Shown here: piece after piece, positions 36,076 through 46,504 of the stretch
How the letters are laid out: each line of letters starts with the position of its first letter
Position numbering within the stretch: position 1 is the stretch's first letter
Assembly: GCA_030323885.1 (NCBI GenBank)
Contig: CM059189.1
Coordinates: 49,387,661-49,451,660 of the forward strand
DNA: 64,000 nucleotides
From: Branchipolynoe longqiensis
Taxonomy: Eukaryota; Annelida; Polychaeta; Phyllodocida; Polynoidae
Reading direction: 5' to 3'
Made by a program: the position numbers and the translations under genes
Notes under the pieces: model-generated
Told to the model about the DNA's origin: nothing
Databases searched by the model: none
What the model saw: only the letters and a program-made list of their open reading frames with translations

Positions 36076-36184
36076 ACGACAATAATAACAATATCGATAT
36101 AACAATAACGGACACATCGCCCCTTTATACCTCCACAATATACTATACATCGTGGTCAGGATACGACGAGCAATGTGACCCCTC

Positions 36185-36225
36185 CCTCCCTCCACCCCCC
36201 CCCCCCCACCCCACCCCCCACGACG
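36185..36225. repeat. C-rich run
   Basis: ccctccacccccccccccc-type tract. Confidence 0.8.
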
Positions 36226-36354
36226 CGTTTTGTCCAGCTGGTGCCAGCATTCTCTGCAAAACAGAGACAGGGACATAGGCGCATTGCACGTCGTCATACA
36301 AGGTCAGCAGTAGGAGGTCATACAAGGTCAGCAGTAGGAGGTCATACAGCAGCC

Positions 36355-36703
36355 GGCCTGATGCCTGATACCTACTTGGTATCTGCCTGGTACCTACCTG
36401 GTACCTGACTGGTGCCTGCCAGGTACCTGATTGGTGGCCGCCTGGTGCCTTCCTGGTGCCAGCCTGGTGCCAACCTGGTGCCAGCTCTGGTGACTGGCCT
36501 GGTGGCTACCTGGTGCCAGCTCTGGTGACTGGCCTGGTGGCTACCTGGTCCCTGGCCTGGTGCCTGGCTGGTGTCCTCCTGGTCCCTGCCTGGTACCCGC
36601 CTGGTGCCGGGTCTGGTGACGGGCCTGGTGCCTGCCTGGTGCCTGCCTGGTGCCTGCCTGGTGCCTGCCTGATGCCCGCCTCGTGCCCGCCTCGTGCTAG
36701 TTC
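36355..36703. repeat. About 10-bp minisatellite (tgcctggtgc)
   Basis: About 33 degenerate decamers (cctgcctggtgcc), fused on the right to a headless SINE-A at tggtcgagtcaaacc. Confidence 0.9.
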
Positions 36704-36707
36704 AATG

Positions 36708-36935
36708 CTTGGTCGAGTCAAACCAATGACATACAAAATTGATACTTGTAGCTTCCTAGCCTGGCGATCGGCTTTGCTCGGATAGGGCAAGGACTGGTTG
36801 GCTCGGTATCAGGATAATGTGACCAGGTGGGATATAGGGTCATGGTGCTGGCAGCATGGTATCCCAGTGGGGCCGCACTATAAAGTCAGTACTTTTTCCA
36901 ATATGACCTTAGATGTTGCCAGGACGTAAAACAAT
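36708..36935 (+). mobile_element. SINE-A, headless copy
   Basis: Starts at ttggtcgagtcaaaccaatg, with full body and 3' module (gttgccaggacgtaaaac). The head is replaced by the decamer array. Confidence 0.88.
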
Positions 36936-37149
36936 CCCCAAAACGAAAAGTGTGTAGTAGTTCACGTTGAGCTCCCCATATTATCGATTACTTTACTTGA
37001 AACAAAGCAGGAACTGGCAGGCACTGGCAGGAACTGGCAGGAACTGGCGCATCGCACCAACAAACAGCGTGTCATTCAGAACAAAGGAGGATTGTCCAGC
37101 AATGAGTGATGTCCTCCCGATGACGCTACTCGAAAACAAGAATGGGTAA

Positions 37150-37600
37150 ACAAGCAGAGAAAGAAAGAAAGAAAGAAAGAAAGAAAGCGAGGAAAAAGAA
37201 AGAAAGAAAGAAAAAAAGAACGATTGAACAAATATAGAAAGAAAGACAGAAAAAAGAAAGAAAGGAAAAGAAAGATCGAGTAAACAAGTTTAGAAACAAA
37301 GAAAAAAATAAAAGAAAGAAAGAAAGAAAGAGAGGAAAAAGAAAGAAAGAAAGAAAGAACGAGTGAACAAATAGGGAAAGAAAGAAAGAAAAAGAAAGAA
37401 AGGAAAAGAAAGATCGAGTAAACAAGTTTAGAAACAAAGAAAAAATGAAAGAAAGAAAGCGAGGAAAACGAAAGAAAGAAAGGCTGAACACATATAGAAA
37501 GAAAGAAAGAAAGAAAGAAAAAAGAAAGAAAGGAAAAGAAAAAACGAGTAAACAAGTTTAGAAAGAAATAAAAAATGAAAGAAAGAAAGAAAGAACGTGT
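37150..37600. repeat. (AAAG)n-rich array with longer-range order
   Basis: gaaagaaagaaag with recurring punctuation (cgaggaaaaag, acaagtttagaaa, gatcgagtaaac) about every 60-180 bp. Confidence 0.93.
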
Positions 37601-37656
37601 GTCAGTAGTACGGTGCGTAGATTAGCATGCCATACGGGTCCCAGAGTGCTGCCTAC

Positions 37657-37792
37657 CCCCCCCCCCCCCACCCCCCCCCACCCCCACCCACCCACCACCC
37701 CCACCCCCACCCCCCCCCCCCCCCCCACCACGCCCCCCACCACCCCCCACCACCACCACCACAGCCCCCATCCACCCACACACCCCCATCAC
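37657..37792. repeat. CCACCC / poly-C tract
   Basis: C-rich low complexity with CCACCA and CCCAC units. Confidence 0.93.
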
Positions 37793-38076
37793 ACACACAT
37801 TAAGCTTTGTGGAATGCGCCCCTAGACGTGATCATAACCCGGGTAGAAGTCGGCCCCATCCATCACCCGGTCAGTCAGGGCCCGCAGCCTGCTTCACGCC
37901 TCCCATACACGACGGTGATGCATTGCTGACACATGGGGTGTCGGAGCAAGGGCTGTGCCCTGCCAGAATGGACCGTCTACATTTGGGATTCACCTCAGCA
38001 CATACCTTAATGGCACGGTCGCATGCCTGACGAGGAAGTCTTCAATTGCGGCTGTCAACAAAAACAAGCCAAATAA

Positions 38077-38712
38077 AGGCCGCCTCACATTACACATTAC
38101 ACATCGATCAGCAAGGCATGACTAGTGAAAAACTCCTGAACTGGGGTTGTAAAAATAAACTAGCCAAATAAAGCCCGACTCACATTACACATCGATCAGC
38201 AAGGCATGACTAGTGAAGAACTTCTGAACTGGGGTTGTAAAAATAAACTAGCCAAATAAAGCCCACCTCACATTACACATCGACCAGCATGGCATGACTA
38301 GTGAAAAACTCCTGAACTGGGGTTGTAAAAATAAACTAGCCAAATAAAGCCCACCTCACATTACACATCGATCAGCATGGCATGACTAGTGAAGAATTCC
38401 TGAACTGTGGTTGTAAAAATAAACTAGCCAAATAAAGCCCGCCTCACATTACACATTACACATCGATCAGCATGGCATGACTAGCGAAGAACTCCTGAAC
38501 TGTGGTTGTAAAAATAAACTAGCCAAATAAAGCCCACCTCACATTACACATCGATCAGCATGGCATGACTACTGAAGAACTCCTGAACTGTGGTTGTAAA
38601 AATAAACTAGCCAAATAAAGCATGCCTCACATTACACATTACACATCGATCAGCATGGCATGACTAGTGAAGAACTCCTGAACTGTGGTTGTAAAAATAA
38701 ACTAGCCAAATA
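38077..38712. repeat. 88-bp minisatellite, about seven copies
   Basis: Unit contains attacacatcgatcagcaag, gcatgactagtgaagaact and ttgtaaaaataaactagcc, then aaataaa. It ends where a truncated SINE-A begins at ggacgggtaccgac. Confidence 0.95.
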
Positions 38713-39018
38713 AGGACGGGTACCGACTTGTGACAGTGCGCACTCATGGTGACTTTATAGTGCTGCCCCACTGGGAGACCAGGCCGCCAGCACCATGACC
38801 TGATACCACACTCAGTCACATTATCCTGACACTGAGCCAACCAGTCATAGCCCTATCCTAGTAATGCCGAGCACCAGTCTAGAAAGCAACAAGTATCAAT
38901 TTTTTAAGTCATTGGTTTGACACGACCGGGGTTGGAACCCACAAACCCATCGGTTCAGATCCCCCGATCTCCCAAAATAGGAGACGGACGCTCAACTCAT
39001 TCGGCCACCGCGTCTGGT
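38713..39018 (-). mobile_element. SINE-A, 3' tip lost, head type 2
   Basis: Starts inside the 3' module (ggacgggtaccgacttgtga) and continues through the body to ctcaactcattcggccaccg. Its variant motif gcaccagtctagaaagcaac also occurs in the patchwork at 42017. Confidence 0.9.
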
Positions 39019-39086
39019 GCCTTTCTTGGTTCCAATTGACACATTACACTACAGGGGGGTACATAACTAAGTGTACATCTGGCTAA

Positions 39087-39357
39087 GGCGCCAGTCACAC
39101 TACGGCTTGCGGCCACTGGCGACCACATTGCGCCAAAGACAACCCTGGTCGTTAACTGGTCGCCGATTGGTCGCCGATTGGTCGCCAACCGATGAAAATA
39201 GTCGGTGAGCATTTTAGTCGTAAGGTCTTCTGTGCATCATCTGCAACCTCCTTGCGATCAAAATGGTTGCCAGGAGATCAAGAACCACTGAGGACCACTT
39301 TGCGACCACCCTTATTTGAGGTCATAAAGTGGTCGCAAGCATAGTGTGACTGGGGTC
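39087..39357. mobile_element. TAA-flanked MITE (family H), complete
   Basis: 271 bp with TIRs GGCGCCAGTCACACTA and GACCCCAGTCACACTA (complement of the right end), flanked by TAA at 39084-39086 and 39358-39360. The interior repeats ggtcgccgattg and ttgcgacc. A 3-bp TWA target fits PIF/Harbinger. Confidence 0.85.
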
Positions 39358-39654
39358 TAATGAGATTATGTGCAGATCTGTCTTACTTTTCAGCTGCCTA
39401 TTACTTATAACTATAAGTAAAATACTCTGGTGCGACTGACACTGATCTACATCCGGTGGTGGCGAGGAGGCTGCAGATGGCGCCACTGGTAAAGTGTTGG
39501 GTCTTATGAAGTATAACAAACACAGTATAACAATAATGATAATAATTCCCTTACGTATCTTTATACTCACATAATTCGTTATACATCACATAAACTTGGG
39601 CAATGCCACTCTAAGTGCAGCTGGGTTCTTTCTACAGGGTTATAAACTAGTACA

Positions 39655-39991
39655 TTGTTTGTTGTTGTTTTACGTCCTAGCAACATCTAAGGTCATATCA
39701 GGACGGGTACCGACTTGTGACAGTACGCACTCATGGCGACTTTATAGTGCTGTCCCACTGGGAAACCAGGCCGCCGGCACCATAACCTGGTATCCCACTC
39801 AGTCACATTATCCTGACACTGAGCACACCAGTCCTTGCCCTATCCTAATAATGCCGAGCGCCTGGCTAGGAAGCGACAAGTATCAATTTTAAAGTCATTG
39901 GTTTGACTCGACCGGGACTCGAACCCACGACCCCACGATCTACCAGCACGGGAGACGGACGCTCTAACTCATTCGGCCATCCCGTCTGGTC
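39655..39991 (-). mobile_element. SINE-A, full length, head type 2
   Basis: One of the best-preserved copies: gttttacgtcctagcaacat, body, ggactcgaacccacgacc, and cattcggccatcccgtctgg. Confidence 0.95.
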
Positions 39992-40440
39992 TATATAAAC
40001 TAGTATAAGAAGGATACTGATACACTGGTCTATAGATAACGCCTTATCAATACAACCCGCACTGAAAGCCGTCACGCACCGATGAACACCTGCCTATATA
40101 TCCATGTTTGGGGATCCAACTCCAAGAGACGACGGGCGTCTCATCTTCCCCGAACGCGCCAAGCCCCTGGTGTCGACTTGTTAAACTAAAGAGCTTAGGT
40201 CAAATGGGGTCACGTGTGCACTACCTACGACTAATTCCTATCGCAGGGAGTCCTCTCGTAAACAGCCTATTCTGGAACAGACAGCGTTGAACTGTGAGAG
40301 AAGTGAACATGCTTCCATATTGCTTAGAACTGGAGCTACGAATGGCAACGCCGATTCCGATTCACGACATCGGGGGGAATGCAAATGTTCTATTACTGAT
40401 CAGGTGTACGTGACCAAGCGCATGTATGTATATATATATG
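39992..40440. other. Unassigned sequence
   Basis: No gene recognised. A short related pair (gaactgtgagagaagtg..cttccat) occurs near 40290 and 40892. Confidence 0.45.
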
Positions 40441-40559
40441 TAAGTGCTGGTGGTGCCTGAGTGGGATGTAAATAGACATAGTGGTGCTGGCAGGTCTGTG
40501 TGTAACCGCACTCAGGGCCTACCCCCTCCTCCTCTGCTGAGTAGGATCACCACACTCAG

Positions 40560-40830
40560 GCTCAAGGTTGGTGGTGGCCAGGGGGGCCACACAGCTTGGT
40601 GGTGGTGGGCAGACCACTGGGAGCCATGGGGACCAGGAATGCTGGATCCCTATTGGTAGGGCCAAGAATGCTTGTTTCCGATTGGGGGAAAAGGGTGGGG
40701 TGATACTCTACAATGAACCCATGTACCCATATAAATAATAAACCAGGGGGCTTGAATCTCTCTCTTCCTTTATACTTTATACACTTCCGTTCTCTTTGTC
40801 TGTATTGATTTTACTATAGCCTGCCTACAC
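40560..40830 (+). mobile_element. LTR-like dispersed repeat, copy 2
   Basis: Homologue of 7370-7710, with ggtggtggtgggcagacc, catgtacccatataaataat (a TATA/poly-A-signal-like motif) and ctgtattgattttactatag. Confidence 0.55.
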
Positions 40831-41020
40831 AACCACAAATTCGAGCTTTAGCCATTCTACAAAACTGGAGACCTAGTCTTTTCATAGCGCTGAACTGTGA
40901 GAGAAGTGCTTCCATCTTGCTTAGAATTGGAGCCACGCATGGCAACGCCCGTTTCGAACTTAATCTAAGAAGCTAAAATCGCTTCTTTGGAATTTGCGAA
41001 TTATGGGTGATTCGGGGAGG

Positions 41021-41345
41021 ATGAGGGAGCGGGACATAGCTCAGGCGATAGAGTGTCCACCTATGAAGCTGTCAGTCATCCGATTGATCCTTCTTAGTGG
41101 ATCCATTTGTAGTTTGGGCTATTTTCCGTTCCAACTAATGGTCCACAACTGGTTCATCAAAGGCCATGGTTTGTGCTGTACAGTCTGTGGGAAAGTGCAT
41201 ATAAAAGACCCCTTGCTGCTTATCGGAAAGAGTAGCTGATATGGTGGCAGTGGGTTTCCGCCAAAAAAATATGACAGAATGAAAATATATTTGACGTCTA
41301 TTAGCCGATGATACGAAAAATCAATGTGCTCTAGAGGCGTCGCCC
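41021..41345 (+). mobile_element. SINE-D, molluscan-type tRNA SINE, degraded
   Basis: tRNA-like head (gacatagctcaggcgatag), then gggctattttccgttccaac, catcaaaggccatggt, gtgcatataaaagacccctt, gctgct and aatcaatgtgctctag. I recognise this order from SINE-like sequences common in gastropods and bivalves. The B-box and parts of the body are decayed. Confidence 0.75.
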
Positions 41346-41387
41346 CCAGGCCCGCTAAGCCACTCTACACTCACCTTGTTGCACTGG

Positions 41388-41905
41388 GCGCGGTGGCAGA
41401 ATCGGTAAAGGTCACTTCATCGGGCAGTGTGAGGCCGCCTTTATTTGGCAGACTTATAAAATTGATATTTCATAGCCTGGCGCTCAGCATTATCAGGATA
41501 GGGAAAGGACTTGTTGGATCAGTGTGTGGATAATGTGACTGAGTGGGATATCAGGTTATGGTGCTAGTGGCCTGGTATCCCAGTGGGGCAGCACTATAAC
41601 GTCGCCCTGGGTACGCACTGTCACAAGTCGGTACCCGTCCTGATATTGACCTTAGCTGTTGCTAAAGTCATATCGGGCTGTCTTCTTGTTACAGAAAGAG
41701 AGGGCGCCCTCGTCTCCGGTTCAACGATACCATCAAGAGAAACCTGAAGCTGAGAGACATTAAGACCGACTCATGGATGCAACTCTCACAGCAGAGAGCT
41801 AAATGGAGAGCGGCAGTCAAGTAATGAAAGCAGTCTTTGTCGCATCGCGACCGACAGCATGATGATGATGATGTTGCTAGGACGTAAAACCACAATAAAC
41901 AAACA
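41388..41905 (+). mobile_element. SINE-A interrupted by a LINE tail
   Basis: Damaged head (gcggtggcagaatcggtaaa) and full body to ttagctgttgct (41663). The 3' module resumes at 41872 (tgttgctaggacgtaaaac). Confidence 0.85.
41664..41871 (+). mobile_element. Non-LTR retrotransposon 3' end, in SINE-A
   Basis: A 208-bp insertion ending in a GAT-repeat tail and bordered by TGTTGCT at 41657-41663 and 41872-41878. An open frame at 41693-41824 ends RKRGRPRLRFNDTIKRNLK, then DSWMQL, then RAKWRAAVK and stop. That is the usual C-terminus of LINE reverse-transcriptase ORFs (GRP-x-RF..W..R-x-W). It is severely 5'-truncated and not functional. Confidence 0.85.
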
Positions 41906-42016
41906 AACACACCGTCTGTGCCCTCGGACCCTCACTTCCCTCTTCCCTCATCCTACCTTAGTCCCCCCATCTTCTACACCCCCCCCCCTCTTCCCTCTGT
42001 CTCGCAGCCAGAGCCA

Positions 42017-42109
42017 AGCACCAGTCTAGAAAGCAACATATTACACATCGATCAGCAAGGCATGACTAGTGAAGAACTTGAAAAAATGAAAGAAAGAAAG
42101 CGAGGAAAA
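42017..42109 (+). repeat. Patchwork of three copied segments
   Basis: 42017-42038 is identical to 38870-38891 (part of a SINE-A variant). 42040-42079 is identical to 38184-38223 (one unit of the 88-bp array). 42080-42109 is identical to 37439-37468 (AAAG array). All three are on the same strand, but in the reverse order of their sources. Confidence 0.85.
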
Positions 42110-42390
42110 GCCTCTCTTGTTCATCATGTCTCGCCAAGAAAACATCTTCCAAGCCACAGAGAAAGGGGGAAGAAAACAAAGCGGACAAAAGAAGAGGTGG
42201 GACGAAAACATCAGGCAATAGACAGACCTGGAGTTTGGCAATTCCCAGAGGGCAGTGGAGAACACGAACACCGGAGAAAACTGGTTGCAAAGTCCTCTGT
42301 GGTGCACTAATGGCCCTCATGGTTAAGGGATTGATGATAGTGATAATGATGATGATAAGGATAATGATATTGATTTTTCTCCTTCCATCG
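42110..42390 (+). pseudogene. LINE reverse-transcriptase C-terminus, broken
   Basis: One frame reads SGQKKRWDENIRQ, a stop, then TDLEFGNSQRAVEN; another frame continues RRKLVAKSSVV. This matches the typical LINE end (GRQKKRWEDNI..WTGL.F..SQRAVE). A TGG-to-TAG change and a frameshift break it. A GAT/GATAAT tail follows (about 42330-42375). It belongs to a different LINE from 41664. Confidence 0.75.
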
Positions 42391-42719
42391 GCCGTGTTAA
42401 AGCCTCAACTCCATATACTGCTCACGAGAAAGCTTTATTTAGGTGTATCCTCGCCCTGAGCATTACCCCTTTTGTGTATACTACTCGCATGGATAATATC
42501 CTTGTGAGGAGATTCATTGATATTGATTGAAAAGCTATGTCGAGGTTATTGAAATATTGTCATTTCTGATTGGAATAACACAGATAAGCTGTGAGTTTGT
42601 TCTATTACCCGGCCCCTTGTGGATGTCAACGTCTATTGCGCACATTCATGGCGAATGGCACTGAACCGGAACTAACTCCAGCATCATTTTACGACAACTT
42701 GAACCCTCCTGCACAACTC

Positions 42720-43277
42720 AAACTGTTAGATGGCAGTTCTATACCGACCTCTTCTGGTTCACACCCTTCCTTGCAAAAATTAGATTAGATGTCAGTTCAG
42801 CGCCGACCTCTTCTGGCTGACCCTCTTTGCGCAAATTCAATGTTAGATGGCGGTTTTATGCCGACCTCTACTGATTCAGACTCCTTGCACAAATCCAATG
42901 TGAGGTGGCGGTTTTAATGCAAACTCTTCTGATTCACACTCCTTGCACAAATGCAATGTTAAACGGCAGTTTTATGCCAACCTCCTCTGATTCACACTCC
43001 TTGCCCAAAAGCAACGTTAGATGGCGGTTCTATGCCGACCTCTTCGTGTTCACACTCTTTGCACAAATGCAATGTTAGATGGCGGTTCTATACAGACCTC
43101 CTCTGCTTGGCAATCCTTTCACAAAAGCAATGTTAGATGGCGGTTCTATGCCGACCTCTTCTTGTTCACACTCTTTGCACAAATGCAATATTAGATGGAA
43201 GTTCTAGACCGACTTCCTCTGCTTCACACTCCTTTCACATGTGCAATGTTAGATGGCGGTTCTATACCGACCCCTTC
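42720..43277. repeat. About 60-bp minisatellite, about nine copies
   Basis: Unit with gcaatgttagatggcggttc, tataccgacctcttctg and ttcacactccttgcacaaa; moderately diverged. Confidence 0.9.
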
Positions 43278-43610
43278 TGGCTAGATTGGCCTTGTAAGGG
43301 CTTGACCCCGGTGTTGTCGCCCAGTGATTCGACTCAAACTGCAGGCAGCTGTAATCAGTGCCATGTTGACACCCCAGCCAACTGCCTCACCACGACGCAA
43401 GTGTTCGCCGGCAGGTGGCGCCACCTTACTCGACAATTTGCCGCCATTTCTATCAGGACCAAAACATGAAGCGATGAAAACGCGAGAGTGCTTCTGATGT
43501 AAGGCAACCCAAAAAAAAGAATCGGCGATCGTCCTTCGGAAATAAAAATCACGGTCGGGCGGGTGGTTTTTATTTATATTTTTTATTTTTGACGTAGACA
43601 TAATATATAA

Positions 43611-43821
43611 CCAGACACGATGGCCGAATGAGTTGAGCGTCCGTCTCCCGTTTTGGGAGATCGTCGGATTCGAACCCACGGTTTTTAACCCTAGTCGAAC
43701 CAATGACTTAAACATTGATACTTGTCGCTTTGTAGCCAGGCACTCGGCATTACTAGGATAGGGCAAGGAGAGGTTGGCTAGGTATTAGGATAATGTGACA
43801 GAGTGGGATATCAGGTCATGC
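43611..43821 (+). mobile_element. SINE-A, 3' truncated, head type 2
   Basis: Head acgatggccgaatgagttga, body up to gtgggatatcaggtcatg, then it breaks off. Confidence 0.87.
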
Positions 43822-43930
43822 ATCCTCAGGAAGAGACTGGCGGCTCAGTTTGTGCCTTCGCGTCTGCGTCTGGTGCTGGCGGTAGGCTGGTGCTGGATCT
43901 GGTGGCTCAACTGATTCGGCCATGTTGTCT

Positions 43931-44747
43931 GGTTCAGGAAGGGTTGGGAGATGAGTCTGTGAGAGAGACTGTAGAGGACGGTTAACAGGAGCTGCATGGT
44001 TCAGGTAGGGTTGGGAGATGAGGGGAGTCTGTGAGAGAGACTGTGTCCAGGACGGTTAACAGGAGCTGCATGGTTCAGGTAGGGTTGGGAGATAAGGGGA
44101 GTCTGTGAGAGAGACTGTGTAGAGGACGATTGACAGGAACTGCATGGTTCAGGTAGGGTTGGAGGATGAGGGGAGTCTTTGAGAGAGACTGTAGAGGACG
44201 GTTAACAGGAGCTGCATGGTTCAGGTAGGGTTGGGAGATGAGGGGACTCTGTGAGAGAGACTGTGTCCAGGACGGTTAATAGGAGCTGCATGGTTCAGGT
44301 AGGGTTGGGAGATGAGCGGAGTCTGTGAGAGAGACTGTGTAGAGGACGGTTGACAGGAACTGCATGGTTCAGGTAGGGTTGGAGGATGAGGGGAGTCTTT
44401 GAGAGAGACTGTGTAGAGGATGGGTAACAGGAGCTGCATGGTTCAGGTAGGGTTGGAGGATGAGGGGAGTCTGTGAGAGAGACTGTGTAGAGGACGGGTA
44501 ACAGGAGCTGCATGGCTCAGGTAGGGTTGGGAGATGATGGGAGTCTGTAAGAGAGACTGTGTAGAGGACGGTTAACATGAGCTGCATGGTTCAGGTAGGG
44601 TTGGAGGATGAGGGGAGTCTGTGAGAGAGACTGTGTAGAGGACGGTTAACAGGAGATGCATGCTTCAGGTAGGGTCGGAGGATGAGGGGGAGTCTGTGAA
44701 AGAGACTGGGTAGACGACGGTTAACAGGAGCTGCATGGTTCAGGTAG
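43931..44747. repeat. 74-bp minisatellite, about 11 copies
   Basis: Unit contains ggttaacaggagctgcatgg, ttcaggtagggttgggagat and gtctgtgagagagactg. As 74 is 2 mod 3, overlapping 72-residue minus ORFs recur every 74 bp; all are artefacts. Confidence 0.95.
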
Positions 44748-45171
44748 GAGGTGTGTACATACAAAGCACCACATCAATTAGTAAGTGAGTATATATGGAT
44801 TCTACAGGGGCAGGGTATGCAGGTATTGCAGGTATTGCAGGTATTGTAATACCTCAGGGAGTTTGACGGCCCTGCCCTGCAGAGTTGTAAACCACTGCCT
44901 TGTGGTACAGGTTCTTGACAGAACCGAAGGCTAAGGGAGCAAACCCTAAACAGAAAACCATGTCACTGTGGCAGCATTAAGGGTGGTTGATGTATGGAAC
45001 TCCCAACATCTCCCGACCAGCCACTGCAGGGACAAATAGTTTTGCACCTGTCTGGACATGTTCTGGCTGGTGTGAAACCTCTATTTGCTCCACGAGAGAG
45101 CGCCGCTGGTAACTTGCAAAAGCCAGCAGCACTTCCACACTTTTGCAGGCAGCTTTCATGAAATGTTAAGA

Positions 45172-45232
45172 GAACTAAATGGAGAGTGGCAGTCAAGTAA
45201 TGAAAGCGACCGACAGGATGATGATGATGGAT
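45172..45232 (+). mobile_element. LINE 3' end, very short copy
   Basis: gagaactaaatggagagtgg, cagtcaagtaatgaaagc, gaccgacaggatgatgatga: same family as the tail at 41664, lacking about 15 bp in the middle. The 100-bp array begins at its GAT tail. Confidence 0.75.
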
Positions 45233-45716
45233 CCTGACTCTATATGTAGTGCTGATGCCCGAATCATGAGTATATAATATATATATATACACAATAAGGA
45301 CAGTGGCCCCACTACACGGAGTGAGTATATATGGATCCTGACTCTGTATGTAGTACTGATGCCAGAATCATGAGTGTATAATATATATACACAATAAGGA
45401 CAGTGGCCTCACTACACGGAGTGAGTATATATGGATCCTGACTCTGTATGTAGTACTGATGCCCGAATCATGAGTATATAATATATATACACATTAAGGA
45501 CAGTGGCTCCACTATACGGAGTGAGTATATATGGATCCTGACTCTGTATGTAGTACTGATGCCCGAATCATGAGTATATAATATATATACACAATAAGGA
45601 CAGTGGCCCCACTACACGGAGTGAGTATATATGGATCCTGACTCTGTATGTAGTACTGACGCCTGAATCATGAGTGTATAATATATATACACAATAAGGA
45701 CAGTGGCCCCCACTGC
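45233..45716. repeat. 100-bp satellite, five copies
   Basis: Unit with gtgagtatatatggatcctg, actctgtatgtagtactgat and acacaataaggacagtggc; nearly identical copies. Confidence 0.95.
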
Positions 45717-45734
45717 ACGGAGCCGCTATCTTTA

Positions 45735-45812
45735 TGATCAGGGATCATATTGGTTTTAGGCAACAACAAAAAGCGGAAATCAAGCTCAGATTATTATCCA
45801 ACGGCAAATTTC
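45735..45812 (+). mobile_element. Family C TIR element, left-end fragment
   Basis: atcagggatcatattggttt, then gcggaaatcaagctcagatt; matches the first 80 bp of the element at 54095 and stops where a SINE-A begins. Confidence 0.65.
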
Positions 45813-46029
45813 CAGACTGCCAGCACCATGACCCGATATCCCACTCAATCACATTATCTAGACGCTTAGCTAAACCAGTCCATACCCTATCCTATTAATG
45901 CCGAGCGCCAGGCTAGGAAGCGACAAGTATCAATTATATAAGTCATTGGTTGGACTTGACCGGGAACCAAACTCCTGACCTTCCGCACGCGAGGCCTGCG
46001 CTCTACCGAATCGGCCCCCGCGTCCGGTT
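45813..46029 (-). mobile_element. SINE-A, 3' third lost, head type 1
   Basis: Body from ctgccagcaccatgacccga to the head (gctctaccgaatcggccc) and cgtccggtt. Confidence 0.87.
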
Positions 46030-46280
46030 CATTTGGCGGAGACTCGTGGGGAGGAGGTGAGGGGGGGGGGGGAAGAGACATGGGGAAGGTGGGGAAGGTG
46101 GGAGGTGGGGGGGGGGGGTTCTGGGTGTTGACCGTTGCGGCGGGATGTGGCGTATCTGGACGAGGCCAGGCAGTGGCGGAGTGCATGACGGGTAACCACG
46201 TCACGTGATGCTGCGGTGCCGGGGGTGGGTTGGGGGAGGTGCGGGGGCGGCACCCGAGTGGGAACAAGTGACAAACACGA

Positions 46281-46342
46281 CACGTGACGTCGGTGCCGAC
46301 ACAGACACCAATCACAAAGGAGCAGCTCTGCGGCTATAAATA
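46281..46342 (+). promoter_or_regulatory. Possible core promoter (E-box/CRE and TATA)
   Basis: CACGTGACGTC (overlapping E-box and CRE-like site) lies about 45 bp upstream of ctataaata in an otherwise GC-rich stretch. No gene is seen downstream before the 58-60-bp array, so function is only a possibility. Confidence 0.25.
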
Positions 46343-46504
46343 GAAACGCCAGTCCTTTTTATAGCAGCATGATTCACATCGACGCAACTATTCTGGGAAC
46401 CGGAAGCAGAAACAATGACAGGTGGTTGGGCGCGAGGCAGGGCTGAGAAGACGCATGGGGGTAACGCTGAATTAACATGGCGGGCATGGACCGCCTTCAT
46501 GCCT

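Noticed and set aside
45340..45660. Hammerhead ribozyme in the 100-bp satellite (ctgatg..cgaa)
   Set aside because: The conserved CUGANGA and GAAA core is not complete and no flanking stems were seen.
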